Part shown: in pieces, positions 11,722 through 23,900 of the stretch | Layout: the number at the start of each line of letters is the position of its first letter | Position numbering within the stretch: position 1 is the stretch's first letter | Assembly: GCF_910592395.1 (NCBI RefSeq) | Contig: NC_088309.1 | Location: forward strand, 25,794,599-25,858,598 | Length of the DNA stretch: 64,000 nucleotides | From: Lineus longissimus | Lineage: Eukaryota; Nemertea; Pilidiophora; Heteronemertea; Lineidae | Reading direction: 5' to 3' | Program-made: the position numbers and the translations under genes | The notes under the pieces: model-generated | What the model saw: only the letters and a program-made list of their open reading frames with translations | The model's database searches: none | Told to the model about the DNA's origin: nothing

Positions 11722-12580
11722 CTGGCTTGAGGACACTATCACATCTAGACATATCTGAGGACACTATCATATCCAGGCATATCTGAGGACACTATCACAT
11801 CCAAGCATATCTGAGGATACCATCATATCCAAGCATATCTGAGGACACTATCACATCCAAGCATATCTGAGGACACTATCACATCCAAGCATATCTGAGG
11901 ATACCATCATATCCAAGCATATCTGAGGACACTATCACATCCAAGCATATCTGAGGACACTATCACATCCAAGCATATCTGAGGACACTATCACATCAAG
12001 GCATATCTGAGGACACTATCACATATCCAGGTATATCTGAGGACACTATCATATCCAGGCATATCTGAGGACACTATCACATCCAAGCATATCTGAGGAC
12101 ACTATCATATCCAGGCATATCTGAGGACACTATCACATCCAAGCATATCTGAGGACACTATCACATCCTAGGATATCTGAGGACACTTTCACATCCAAGC
12201 ATATCTGATGACACTATCACATCCTGGCATATCTGAGGACACTATCATATCCAGGCATATCTGAGGACACTATCACATCCAAGCATGTCTGAGGACACTA
12301 TCACATCCAGGCATATCTGAGGACACTATCACATCCAGGCATATCTGAGGCCACTATCATATCCAGGCATATCTGAGGACACTTTCACATCTAGGCATAT
12401 CTGAGGACACTATCACATCCAAGCATATCTGAGGACACTCTCACATACAGACATATCTTAGGACACTATCATATCCAGGCATATATCTGAGGACACTGTC
12501 ACATCGCATACCTTAGGACACTGTCAAATCGCATACCTTAGGACACTATCACATCCAGGCATATCTTAGGACATGATGGG
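11722..12580. repeat. 28-bp minisatellite, about 30 units
   Basis: A head-to-tail array with a unit close to CATATCTGAGGACACTATC plus ACATCCAAG (28 bp). Units vary mainly at the CATCCAAGC/CATCCAGGC and CACATC/CATATC positions, and a few are indel-shifted (about 12480-12540). The variant units are interspersed, which suggests expansion by unequal exchange. It lies between PARP16 and PHM and is not in an open frame. Confidence 0.95.
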
Positions 12581-13352
12581 CCATAGTTTTGCCAGATTGA
12601 TCAGCTGATATGGTGTCCTCATATCATATGTCAGGCTGTGATGTCTTCAGATGCCTGAATTGATTGAAAGTTCTCAGATATGTCAGTTTGTAGTGAAAGT
12701 GTGCCATGGACAAGATTGTGACAGTTCATCAACTGGGACATTCTGACTATAGTGCTGCAGTGGAACCTGGCCGCAAATACCGATGATATCTCAAGCACTG
12801 ATATTATACTTGAATCCATTGGTAGTGGTCACAATCTATGTTGTAAAATCGGCCAAGAGCCGTCCTGACATTTTTTTGCCCGCCGATCGAGGACACGTCT
12901 CAGCCGGTCACTCTTTCGATGCCCTCTCTCCCCCAACCCCTCCCTCGACGAAAGTTCTGACGACATCTCTGACCCAATAAGCTACCGTCTCTAAGAGAAG
13001 TAAATAGCGAATCATGATTTCTCGGAAGTAATTGTTCTTGACCCACTTCAAACTTCATATCCTGTTTAATAGGTTTGCGTCATGATGACTGGGAAAACCG
13101 TACTTTCTGGCCTAGTTCCCAATAGAAATACATAGTCCTTTGCCACCTAATTTAGGCCAATGGTATGAAGTATCATTGATATCGGGAACGGTACGACGCA
13201 TGAACCAAATTGCGATAAGGTACCGGATTAACTGTAACTTTGACTGAACCTTTCCACCAAGTGTTATTTTCTCACGAATCTTTGATTTTCATACCCCCAT
13301 ATTGTATTCATTCATTTGGTGGTTCTTTCCAAAACAACTAAACACTGCTAGC
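12581..13352. other. Flank between minisatellite and PHM
   Basis: A decayed stretch at 12595-12670 (GGTGTCCTCATATCATATG) looks like the minisatellite unit in reverse. A GC- and CT-richer segment at 12850-12980 could be promoter sequence. No exon is seen before the PHM start. Confidence 0.4.
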
Positions 13353-16300
13353 ATGGGGACTCGTGCGTTCCAAAGACCGTTTTATGTCGTCTGCTTTTTG
13401 ACGGGTTGCCTGGTGGCGACCATTCTTTCCCGTCCTTTAGATGAGTCGTCTGCAGGACACACGTTTCAGAAGAGGATCCGAATGCCTGGCGTTGTGTCAG
13501 ATAGAGTAAGTTTGATAATGTGTTCTTCTCTTCAAACCATTTCATTTCATTTCGCCACTTCTATATCTGCTGTTTATGCTCAGTCGTCGCCACGACCTCC
13601 GCCTTCCCCAATCATATGTTAACACTCATCTTGAAAGGTTGCTCTCGGGATGATGCGTCCGATAGGACGTTGAAATAAGACTATTTCATATTATAAAACT
13701 AGCTAAGCTCTGGTTCTGTCATCCTGAGGATATCAGGGGTTAATGTTCGCTTGTCTCCGGCCCTGCACACAAACACCCGGGCCGGAGAATCAAACATTTA
13801 CCCCTGATGCCTGATTTCCTCAGGATGTGGTACTTTTAACTGTCAACGCTGTATTGTAGGCATAAATCTTGACTTTGTGTCAACCTAATGAATATTTATT
13901 CGGCTTGTTTGGTTATTTCAGAAGGATGCGCTTGTTTGCCATGCAATGAAGATGGACCAGGATCCCTCTTACATATGTGAGTAAAACTTACGAAACCGCT
14001 GCCAAGTGGTTTGGATATCCTGACAAGTTGGTGATAAATTTCGAACTTTTTTCACCTGAATCTGGCAAGGCGCAACAATGCGCTGTCTTCAGACTCATCC
14101 TAACTCGAGCGTACGCATAGCAATGGCAACGAGGGAAGAGTGATATCACGGACTGTCAGGAGTATAGAAGTCCATGGTAATATCAAGCCCAACTTATATC
14201 GTCTATGGTAAAACATGTAATATCTGAAAATTCCCTCTAATCTCGCTTTACCAGAATCCCCACTCCCCAAAGTACAAGGACGGCTCATGATCGAGCGCAT
14301 CGGAATCGCGAAACGGACAGTTTTTCTTTGTGCTGACGAATTGAGGAAGTAATTCGATATTGGCCAGCATTTTCTTCTCCACTTGAGAAAATTGAAAAAT
14401 GACCCGTTCAAATTGTAAATGCTTTCTCTTTTTCTGACCAGTGGAATTCGAACCTCATGCAAGGAAAGAAACAGCTCACCACATGGTTCTGTATGGCTGT
14501 CGTGAACCAGGGACGAAAAAGGATTGGTGGTAAGACTAGTTCGAAAGCAACAGTGTGGTACTAGTATCAACAACCGTAACGACAATGTCACAACCGAACG
14601 GGACGAAACCTGATTTGGCGCAATAGAAACTCTCTGCCAATGTCAAGCGTAGCGGTATATGATTGATATAAAACTTCCGCAATACGATGAAACGGTTAAC
14701 CCTTCAATCACAGTTTTGTTTGTAGAACATCACGAATTTGACGGCAAATTCCTGAGAAATAAGTTCTTCTCTTTTTTCAAGGTATTGCGATGATATGGAG
14801 GGTTCCAGCGAGAGAAGCGTGTGCGGCGACTGGTCTCACCAAATCATCTACGCCTGGGCGTTGGATGCACCAGCAAAGAAGCTACCAAAAGGTAAGGCCT
14901 TGATAACCCATGAGCTGGTGATATTTGAAAACAAGCCATCCGTATCGCAATTTAGTGTCCTCTTTCAGGTTCAGATCTTTAATGACAGATATGGCAATTA
15001 AGGTGTGACGGAATGCAGTGACAGTATGGGCATCGGTTAAGACAAGTGCAGTCCTAAGTTCTTTTCATTTGGGAAATTAAATTTCAGTTTTCGTCAAAAA
15101 GCATGAGACAGCAAGCCAGTTAGTTGACTTAATTTTGTATCCCTTGTTTCAGATGTTGGATTCCGTGTTGGAGGCACCACTGACTACCAGTATGTCGTCG
15201 TTCAACTTCACTACAGGGAGAAATTCAAGGGTGAGTCATACCTTTCTGAATTACACCACCATATGCTGTCTACAAATCAAGAAAGGGGACATCCATGTCA
15301 CATCCAAACCTTTGATAGTATTTTTGAGCACATCGCCAACTTCACCCTGTTATAGCTGCCGATTGTGCTCGACTGTTTTTAGATTAGTTGTCCGCGAATA
15401 CTGACTAACCAATTTAGACGTCATTTTGAGAGAGATTTTCGCTCACTGGGTGAAACATGTCATGTCACGGTAGGCCTACTTCTAACTGGCCAAGTTTACA
15501 TGGTTTGACAACTACTTGACTTTATTGATTCATTTGTGTGACATCTCTTCTTGTGCATTGCAGATGGTGAAAGTGACAGTACGTCTGGAGTAACCTTACA
15601 TATGACACATGATCCGTAAGTTTGTATGACACACTAGATCCTTCAGCTTGGCAAGGACAATGTCACAACTTTGTGTGCAAAATAGATATTGTCCTCTCTC
15701 TCAGTTGACAAAAAGCTTCAAATGATTGGTGGAATCCAGATTTTCTGTCCTCGGAAGGACAATGTCACAACCAATGTTTTGTGGTTTTTTACAGTGTTTC
15801 TTTCATAATTCTATTATTGTTCTCTTCCAGACAACCCTTGCAGTCAGGGTACTATATCTTAGCCTCTTATGGATATATTCCAGCCAGACAACAAGGTAAT
15901 GATTGTGAGCTACTCATAATGCTCATGTGATAAGCTGTAGGAAGTTTGTAATAAGACATCCTATCAGGAAGACTAAATCACTGGCAGATATCTTGCATCC
16001 TTACATAGAAAACTATCAGAGAACAAATATAGGCCTAATGCTTTGGCTGCAGATACGTGGACGTGAGGTTTTCGCTGGGACATCCTTCAGGAAGACTAAA
16101 ATGCTGCAAATGTGTTCAGATAGACTCCCTTTGAGACGAACTGAAGATAGACAATGTGAAGGAATTTGGTGTGTCGTCTACAGAAAGTCGCTGTCTTCAA
16201 GGCAATTTTCTTATGTCTTTATTTATCGTTTTCAGAGGTTCATGTTGATGTGGCATGCATGTATGACATGGACATGCCAATACATGCTTTTTCATACAGG

Positions 16301-17373
16301 ACACATTCTCACAACCAAGGTATGTAAGTTGTAACTCCAGAGGTTATTGTCCCTTCTCCACCAAAGAGACTGGTAACACAGTTGCTCCTTGAAAACTCAC
16401 TGAGTTTAAGCTCAAGGAAGATTCCATGTTAAGCAATGAGACCACGACGACCGGAAGACAACTCTACTTAGAGGACATCCTGACAAGTAGGACAACTATC
16501 TGGTGGTTCAGACAGTCACCTCGCACAATCACCTAGTCCTTCGTAGATGATGTCCACGGATATCAATTTGACCTCTCTGCAATACTCATGACGAAAATGG
16601 TCAGGCCCAACATGTGGTCATGGTTCACTGTCTTCACAGATGCTCATGCATTCACTGTCCTTGCTTCTGCAGGTGTTGTGACAGCGGGTTATAGGATCCG
16701 GGATGGAGTGTGGACAGAGATAGGACGAATGTCTCCTCAGCAACCCCAGATGTTCTACAACACAACCAATGGTGGAGTTGACATAAAGAAAGGAGATGTC
16801 TTGGTAAGGCTCCAATTCATTTTTTCTTTCAACAATGCCTTTCAATGGCCTGGCTTGGTAGCACTGTATGATGCGCCCATGTACAGTTTTATAACATTAT
16901 CCCCTGTAACGTCACTTGACCACTTTAACTTGATAAAAGATATTTGGCCTTATAGATACCTAACAAAGTGGACTTGCTTCACAAAACCCATCTTAAATTA
17001 TAGTGTAGATATTCACATGCCCAACTTGCATCTCTGCATTGATGAAGTTCGACTTCAGTAACAATATTTACACCATTCTTTCTTGTAGGCAGCCCGGTGT
17101 ACGATGACCACAAAAGACAGGGAAGAGGAAGTCATCTTCGGAGCTACCAACAATGATGAGATGTGCAACTTCTACATCATGTTCGACACAACGCATCAGG
17201 ATGATCTCAAAGTGCAGATGTGCACCCGTAGTTCACCAGAATTCCACCTCGGAGATTACTATGAAAACATTCCAGCACTGGCATCCTCATTGGAAGGTGT
17301 CAATCTGAGGTTTCCCAAGATGGAGCATAAAGGACATGCCAGCCACAAGAAGCATCAGATGAGGCTTGTGTAG
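13353..17373 (+). CDS. PHM: Peptidylglycine alpha-hydroxylating monooxygenase, stand-alone PHM, 366 aa
   Basis: This copper- and ascorbate-dependent enzyme hydroxylates the alpha carbon of C-terminal glycine in secreted peptides, the first step of peptide amidation. Ten exons join in frame: 13353-13505, 13922-13976, 14442-14529, 14782-14891, 15153-15230, 15564-15615, 15831-15895, 16236-16319, 16673-16803 and 17089-17373. An N-terminal hydrophobic stretch (FYVVCFLTGCLVATIL) is a likely signal peptide. RMPGV then opens the catalytic core. Copper ligands are all visible: His82, His83 and His155 (CuH site), and His224, His226 and Met297 (CuM site, THSH and DEMC). The paired cysteines of the family are present. 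The frame stops after a His/Lys-rich tail with no lyase (PAL) domain and no transmembrane segment, unlike bifunctional vertebrate PAM. It is therefore predicted to be secretory-granule lumenal or secreted. Confidence 0.93.
13720..13827. repeat. Imperfect foldback repeat in PHM intron 1
   Basis: CATCCTGAGGA at 13720 is mirrored by TCCTCAGGATG ending at 13827. Inner parts also pair: ATCAGGGG with CCCCTGAT, and CTCCGGCC with GGCCGGAG. About 108 bp could form a hairpin. It is likely a small MITE or palindromic element. Confidence 0.6.
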
Positions 17374-17581
17374 GCCTGGACTTTCCTTGGGCACTTCTGA
17401 TGCAGACAGCCCGTTTGTCAGTATCTTTCTTACTTTCTACCAAGCTAAAATGGCTGAACTTGACCACAAAAGTGACTCTGCAAATCCTCCAGCATTGTTG
17501 CTGAGCACAAATTCCTGAAGATGAACAGACATTTCTATTACTGTAAAAATGTGCAAGAAAATGTTTGTTATTTATCATGAA

Positions 17582-17587
17582 AATAAA
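17582..17587 (+). terminator. AATAAA polyadenylation signal of PHM
   Basis: A canonical signal about 210 bases after the PHM stop. Confidence 0.7.
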
Positions 17588-17589
17588 GA

Positions 17590-17595
17590 TTTATT
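17590..17595 (-). terminator. AATAAA polyadenylation signal of the serine dehydratase
   Basis: TTTATT on the plus strand reads AATAAA on the minus strand, two bases away from the PHM signal. It is the nearest good signal downstream of the dehydratase stop. Confidence 0.55.
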
Positions 17596-18197
17596 TTAGG
17601 AACACACAGTTATCACTGGTACCAGTATCGATCATCATTGAGAAAAGTTTCAATTCACAAAATGTCACAGCCATTATTGATGATAACGTTGCAAAAAACA
17701 CGCTAGTAAAGTACACATGGAGGTTCAGTTAAAAAGGAAAACACCAATCAGCATGTAACAAAAAAAGCACAGATGATACCTTTTGACAGCCTATATACCA
17801 AGTAATTCTGTATAACCCTCATAATACATGTATAACTTATATTGGAAACCGAAGCAAGAAAATATGCTTATAAACCATTTTCCCCAGATTTATACAATGA
17901 TACAGGCCAAACTATCAAGACAATTCTTCACAAGACAAAAATTATGCATAGATTTCCACATTTGAATCAATTATAGTCATTTGAAGAGATCAGATCCAGA
18001 ACAGAGTTCCACAGCCTTCCTTAGTGACTTCAGTTGAGTATGGACTCATTCTTAGAATAGACTTCATAGACAAACAATCGTGTGAATTACTACAACCTTG
18101 GTCTAAACAGTGAGCAATTCAGATCAGAGAGAATTCGAACACGTCCATCCTAAGATACACGTGAGACAGAAGATGCACTCTTGTTCCCAACTCTTGC

Positions 18198-20524
18198 CTA
18201 CAAGCCAAATTGTTCTTTCCAGTTGAGCAGAAGTGACAAATTGACTGACGCTCCTCCACACACGACCAATGCTACTGACTTGACGTCCTTGAGCTTTCCC
18301 TCCTTCTGTAATCTAGGAATCACATGACTGTAAATGGCTGCTATTGCTGCACCACAGGCTGGCTCAACCAAGATGCGATGGTCGTCTGAAAGGAGTAAAG
18401 AGACACTTGCAGGGAATAGAGATATTTGCCATCTGAAATATTTGCAATTTGATAAGTTTTGAACTCTAGCAAGAAACTCCTATGCCTACTTGGTTTCTTT
18501 CCTGACCACTTTGCACAAACATTGCAGTGGCTCACAAATGCATGACACATGAAATTTCGTGATAGAACAAAAATTTTACCAGCAAACTTTAGGCAGGCAT
18601 TAACAGCTTCCTTATCCTCTACTGTAGCAGATATGATGGGATGTTGACTATAGTAATCGAAAGCTTGCTGACAAACTGTGAGGGAACCAAGGGATTTTGC
18701 TACACTGAAAGAGAAATGAAAGATACCAGGGCTAAATAGACAATGTGGCAAGAAACAGAGAGCTTACCAGGTTTAAAAAGTGGTAGCAGGGTGAAAGGCG
18801 TAAAGACTTCTCTCACAGATTTTTTAAAGACCTCTGACTACTTCTAGAGTGCAATGGCAATATAATAGTTAGTTAGTATTTTCAATGACTGAGTAAGAGG
18901 ATCAGCATTAAATAACTTGAGTATTAGAAATGCTCAAAAAATAGGTCATACCTGCTGATTTCCTTCAGTGTGACCAATTTTCCTGCCTTTACAGCAGAGT
19001 TATAGGAATCTGAACCAATAGTCTCCATGGCAATGATTGGGACATCATTCCATCCCACCTTCTTCATGCCCTGCACTACACCACAGAGGAGGCCCCCTCC
19101 ACCTACGCATGTTATTACGACATCAGGCTTCTTCATATCAGCAGCCATTTCTTCAATGATTGATGAATGTCCATCCCTGTGTGGAGAAAAATGAAAATGT
19201 CATCCACCTATTCAAATCTTCGTTCTTGTTGTGAGGAATCATTCTGAATTTTACCGTATCATTGAGTTACAGTTTGATTTGGTGAGTGAAGACAAAACCA
19301 GGCAAACCTTTGTGAGCAGAGAGATTGGATAAAGTACAAAAACATGTAACCTTCATCTTGATTGGACACTAGAACAAAATCAGATAAGCTTGACCGACCC
19401 AACAACTCTTAGCTACAGGCCCGATGTATGAATTCATCATATTTTCAAAAGGGACTCTTTACTGAACTTACCACACATCTGGATGGTCAAATGGATGCAC
19501 ACTAGCATAACCAGGCTGATCAGCAGCTTTCATGGCCATTTCATTTGCTTCATTCCAGACAGAGCCATGCACTATAACCTCTGATCCCTTCAAACAAAAC
19601 AAATGCCTTTGGTACAGATTGGTGTTTTTAGTCACAACCAATCTGATTACCGTATATTTACAATTTACAAACGTTCTCCAAGCAACTTTAGTTGTTGCAC
19701 AGATTTACAATCACAATTAACAGAGTTGCATGACTCTTGTTCTGTTGTTGACTTTATTCTCAACTGTTCAATAGATGAAGACCAGACAAAGCAAGGACAT
19801 CATTCAATCACGTCGGTTGATTGTATAAACCTGAATTGTTGGAAGGGTGCTGGATCTAAAATGGACTGAAAACCAATCATGATTAGTCTCACCTCATTCC
19901 GTAGTTTCTGGTGAGTTGATTCTGGCGTTGTCGTTGGAACATACACTGTGCAAGGTAAATTCAATTTCCTGGCAGCATATGCAGCAGCAAGACCAGCATT
20001 GCCTCCAGATGAACAGACAATGTGTTTACAACCTTTGCTCTTTGCCTGAAAGAAGAACCGTTGTCATTTACATTGGTCATGATTTTGGTACTGATCTGGT
20101 CAATCTTCATTGGTTATAAATCCTTGATTGGTTATGAATCCTTGATGGCTTTGAAATGGAAGACTTCAAATACCTCGGATTGTCTGACCAGGGGACGATA
20201 CAGATGGTTGGTTGTGACATTGTCTTTGACTTGAGACAGCTACTTATTTCATATCTGTTCTGCCTCACATCATATTACATTGATTCAGATTATTCCCAGA
20301 ACCTGGAGGAGGATTAAAGACAGCATTTGCTAAAAGTGCCAAACCTTTTGACAAAGATTTCCAATGCCTCGGATCTTGAAAGACGAGGACGGCTGGTTGT
20401 TGTCTAGTTTGAGATGGACTATGAAGCCAGAATGCTTGGAAAGAGGCACACTCTCTATCAAGGGTGTCCAAATATGCAGGGGCTTCTGGCCGTTGATGAC
20501 GGTATCGGCACTTTCATCACCCAT
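18198..20524 (-). CDS. SDS: L-serine dehydratase / L-threonine deaminase (SDS/SDSL), 328 aa
   Basis: This PLP enzyme deaminates serine to pyruvate and threonine to 2-oxobutyrate in the cytosol. Six minus-strand exons join in frame: 20524-20345, 20045-19893, 19587-19472, 19176-18952, 18704-18580 and 18385-18198. The length equals human SDS (328). Visible features are SSSFKIRG with the PLP lysine (Lys50), the SSGGNAG substrate loop (about 72-78), the VGGGGLLCGVV phosphate-binding glycine loop (175-178), VEPACGAA, and VVCGGASVNL near the C-terminus. The loop has Gly74 where human SDS has Ala65; the SDS-like paralogue (SDSL/cSDH) also has Gly, which is linked to lower activity. It may thus be closer to SDSL in catalysis. 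It is divergent from ACADS. Confidence 0.93.
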
Positions 20525-20945
20525 CTGATGATCTGTAAGTGTAAGTAAAAACTGATTGTTATGGGTTATGGCTGTGCAGTAGGCCTGTCTCTGCAGAGTG
20601 ATGCACCCCAAATCCAAAATGCATTTTCTCAAAAAATTAAAAATGACAAGATGCCATGCCCAATTTGAAAGAGCAAACATGTCTTTGTTTATTCATAAAT
20701 CATGATATTACCTAGATATAACAAAATATCGACAGTAGTAGTTAGAAAACGGCAAAGCTTGAGAACAAAATTAGAGCAGACAGAAATTGTACTAGCAGCC
20801 TTGACCTCATTGCCTTGACCTTTGACCTGATTGACTTCTCCAAGCGTCGTTGCCAAGTCGAGTCTCACTCGACCTACTGTGACAATTTCAGCGGGTGCAT
20901 GTAAATTAGACATTTGGCCCGGCGCCCGGGAGATTTATCTCCAAG
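20525..20945. promoter_or_regulatory. Divergent SDS/ACADS promoter region
   Basis: About 420 bp between two head-to-head start codons. A plausible acceptor (TTACACTTACAG) just upstream of the SDS ATG suggests a 5' UTR intron for that gene. The ACADS-proximal part is a copy of a dispersed repeat (20826-20935). Confidence 0.5.
20826..20935 (+). repeat. Dispersed repeat copy A, at the ACADS start
   Basis: Bases 20878-20935 match 29747-29804 at 57 of 58 positions, including the GC-rich core GGCCCGGCGCCCGGGAGAT. Weaker similarity extends upstream (TTCTCCAAGCGTCGT; TCTCACTCGACCTACTG). The end of the repeat is only 10 bases from the ACADS ATG, so it must lie in the promoter or 5' UTR. Confidence 0.8.
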
Positions 20946-23900
20946 ATGGCGTCGACAAGTAGCAGACTGATTTCTTGTGGTAGTCGACTATTTGCTCCTC
21001 TGAGGACTGGTTTTGTGCAACCCAGCACGCACCAACATGGTACGGTGGTTCAACTGGTTGCTTTACGCGTTTAAAACATTTCGGTAGTTTTCTTTTGAGA
21101 ATCGAACGCGTATAAAAAGAGAGAAAGCACATGCAAAAAATCTAAAATATTTCATAACCAAATGTTAATGTCGTAATGATGTGTACTGTAGCCTACTGTA
21201 GGCCTAGTGTACTATCTGTTTTGGCCTTCCATCTGATCTGTTTTCTGTAGTGTTTATTCTGTACACATAGGCCTACAGTACACATACTATACAGACTGTG
21301 GCTATTATTACGGCAGTCTCTTATGCATTTTACATGCGAACCACTGGCTATTCTAACGGCGGTCACTTTCACTCCAAACCCCAAACCTAACCTAGACCCT
21401 GTCCCTTACTCCTAACACTAACCCCTCCTTAACCCTTCCCTAACACTAATCCTTGTCCTAATCTTCAGTTTAATCCCTAAAATCGCTGAAATTTTTATTG
21501 TTACGGTCACGTAAGAATAGCCACTTTGTACTATACACTGACAGTCACAGTGTGCATTTTGCACAGTATTATTATATAATAAATACAGCGTTTATATAGT
21601 TGGGCCTTATTGTATTTGTAACTTTAATCTGTAACATTTCTTTCAGCTTCCGCCTTTAATGTGAAATGCAGATCTTTTGTATCTCTTCCGGAAACCCATG
21701 AGATGCTCAGAGAGACATGCCGTGACTTTGCAGACAAAGAATTGAAACCAGTTGCTGCTGCTATTGATAAAGAATGTCGTTTTCCCAAGGAACAGGTATG
21801 GTGATAGCTTGGGTGCAAGGTTAGGAAATGATCCAAGAATGTGACCAAGTTGGTTCCACTATGATATACGATCTTTGCAGCCGTAATACGAGGCTGCAAA
21901 TATCAAAGAGACCACATGAAACACCCAGTGCAAATGCAGGCAGTATACATCAGCGTTTTTCAATCTATTTTCAGTCTCATTCATATACATGTACATATTG
22001 TGTAATTGTTAGACAAACATTTAATGCTCTCTCGGTCTCAAATCGTGCAACAAATGTTTTTCTTCTTCAGGTCCAGAAGATGGCCGAGTTGGGTTTACTT
22101 TGTGTGGATGTGCCAGCATCCCAAGGTGGTACTGGTCTTGATTGTCTTGCCTATTCACTTGTCATGGAAGAAGTCAGCCGAGGATGTGCAACAACAGGTA
22201 CCATTTGCAGTGTCAACAATGTAAGATATTGGAGAATCATCACAGTGTCCTAGTCCCATCCATCCTGAGCTTCAGGTTTTTGATACTCCTACGTCCCATA
22301 CAAAATAGCGAGAGCTGGAGCATATGGAAAACCACTGGGTGCCGAGGATGAGTCCCATCATTACTGGTCTGAAGTTTGTTTCAGTGCAAGGGGTAGTGTC
22401 ACAATCTTAGTAATTCACAATCTTGAATTTCAGTGATGAAAGATGCTCTCAATTTTAAAACTTGGGTTACAGTTATTAAACATTTTGTTTTGCTTTCAAA
22501 GTTGGGCCCTTTTGTGGTCATTGTCAGACTGTACATTCAACACTTGTACTTTTCAGAGTCTTTACCTTGGTCCTGTTATGAAATGGGGAACGCAAAATCA
22601 AATTGAAGAATTTGCAAAACCATTTATGAATAGTGGGGCAGTTGGATGTTTTGCATTAAGTGAACCAGGTGAGATGAACTAGCTACTTTGAGATTGTCAG
22701 TGCACAAGGAATTGATATGTCACAACCATAACATCATTTGAGTGTGTTCTGCAGTTGTGATGCCAAATCCTTAACATTATTGTCATATTCAACCCATACT
22801 CAGGAAAGTATCCGTGAAAATTGGATTCAAGTAAGATTTTCATGGAACATACTAGCACGGCCAGAAAGGTCAAAGCTACAATGAAGGAAGAGAAGTTGAT
22901 TAACTGCGTGAACTTGAGAATATTTTGTTTCAGGTAATGGAAGTGATGCCGGTGCTGCGTCAACTACGGCTACTCTAGACGGTGATCACTGGGTTCTCAA
23001 TGGTACCAAAGCTTGGATCACTAATGGCTATGAGGCTGGTGCCACAGTTGTCTTTGCAACAACAGACAAGAAACTAAAACATAAGGTAGATAACCTGGTT
23101 TTATAGTATCAAAATCTGAAGAAAGGAAATCACTAAGACTCCTTGGTGAGAGTCAGTTTAGTTGTCAATAGTCATGGAGTTCTTGGTGAAAATCTTTTGC
23201 TCCTTTAAACGAGATGTCAAATCCATGTCTCTCTTTCAGGGGATCAGTGCCTTCCTTGTTCCAAAGCCAACTGAGGGGCTCAGCCTTGGGAAAAAGGAAG
23301 ACAAGTTGGGAATCAAGGGATCATCTACATGTTACCTAATCTTTGAGGACTGCAGGATACCGAAGGAAAATATACTTGGTGAACCAGGATTTGGGTTCAA
23401 GATCGCTATGGTAAGCAGTAAACAGCTTAAATAATTAGACACATATGAAGTAATCATGATTATTAGTCTTTATCAGTGGCATAGCGCCAGGCTTATGAGC
23501 AGAACTGTAAGTAGGTCATTGGTTTGACTCTCTGATGGGCCAGCCCTCTTTCATCTCTGTGTCCTTTAGGGTAATAATATGTCAAAGTGCAGTTAATAAA
23601 AAAAATATTGTATAATAATAATAATTAAGCAACTGCTAACCATTGAAAATGTGTGCTTTATGAATTTTGAACATTGATATCATTGTCATCATCTTTGTAT
23701 CTTTGTTTTCAGCAAACCCTAGATTGTGGTCGGATAGGTATTGCCGCTCAAGCTTTAGGAATTGCCCAGGCAGCCTTTGATTGTGCTATTGACTATTCAA
23801 CCAAAAGAACCTCATTCGGTGCTCCAATTAGCAAAATGCAATCGATTCAGGTTGGTAGCCAGGGTTTTTTCTGCAAGTATAGATGGAAATTTCAAGTCAG

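Larger units (their letters stand above)
17374..18197. other. Convergent 3' UTRs of PHM and the dehydratase
   Basis: No coding exons. PHM 3' UTR occupies about 17374-17605. The dehydratase 3' UTR runs on the other strand from 18197 down to about 17570, so the two transcripts probably overlap by a few tens of bases at their ends. Confidence 0.55.

Noticed and set aside
14100-14591. 163-codon minus-strand ORF in PHM introns
   Set aside because: Antisense to PHM exon 3, with no recognisable motif; taken as chance.
21375-21470. Interstitial telomeric sequence
   Set aside because: The CCCTAAC-like words are irregular and embedded inside an inverted-repeat element, so a true telomeric insertion is unlikely.
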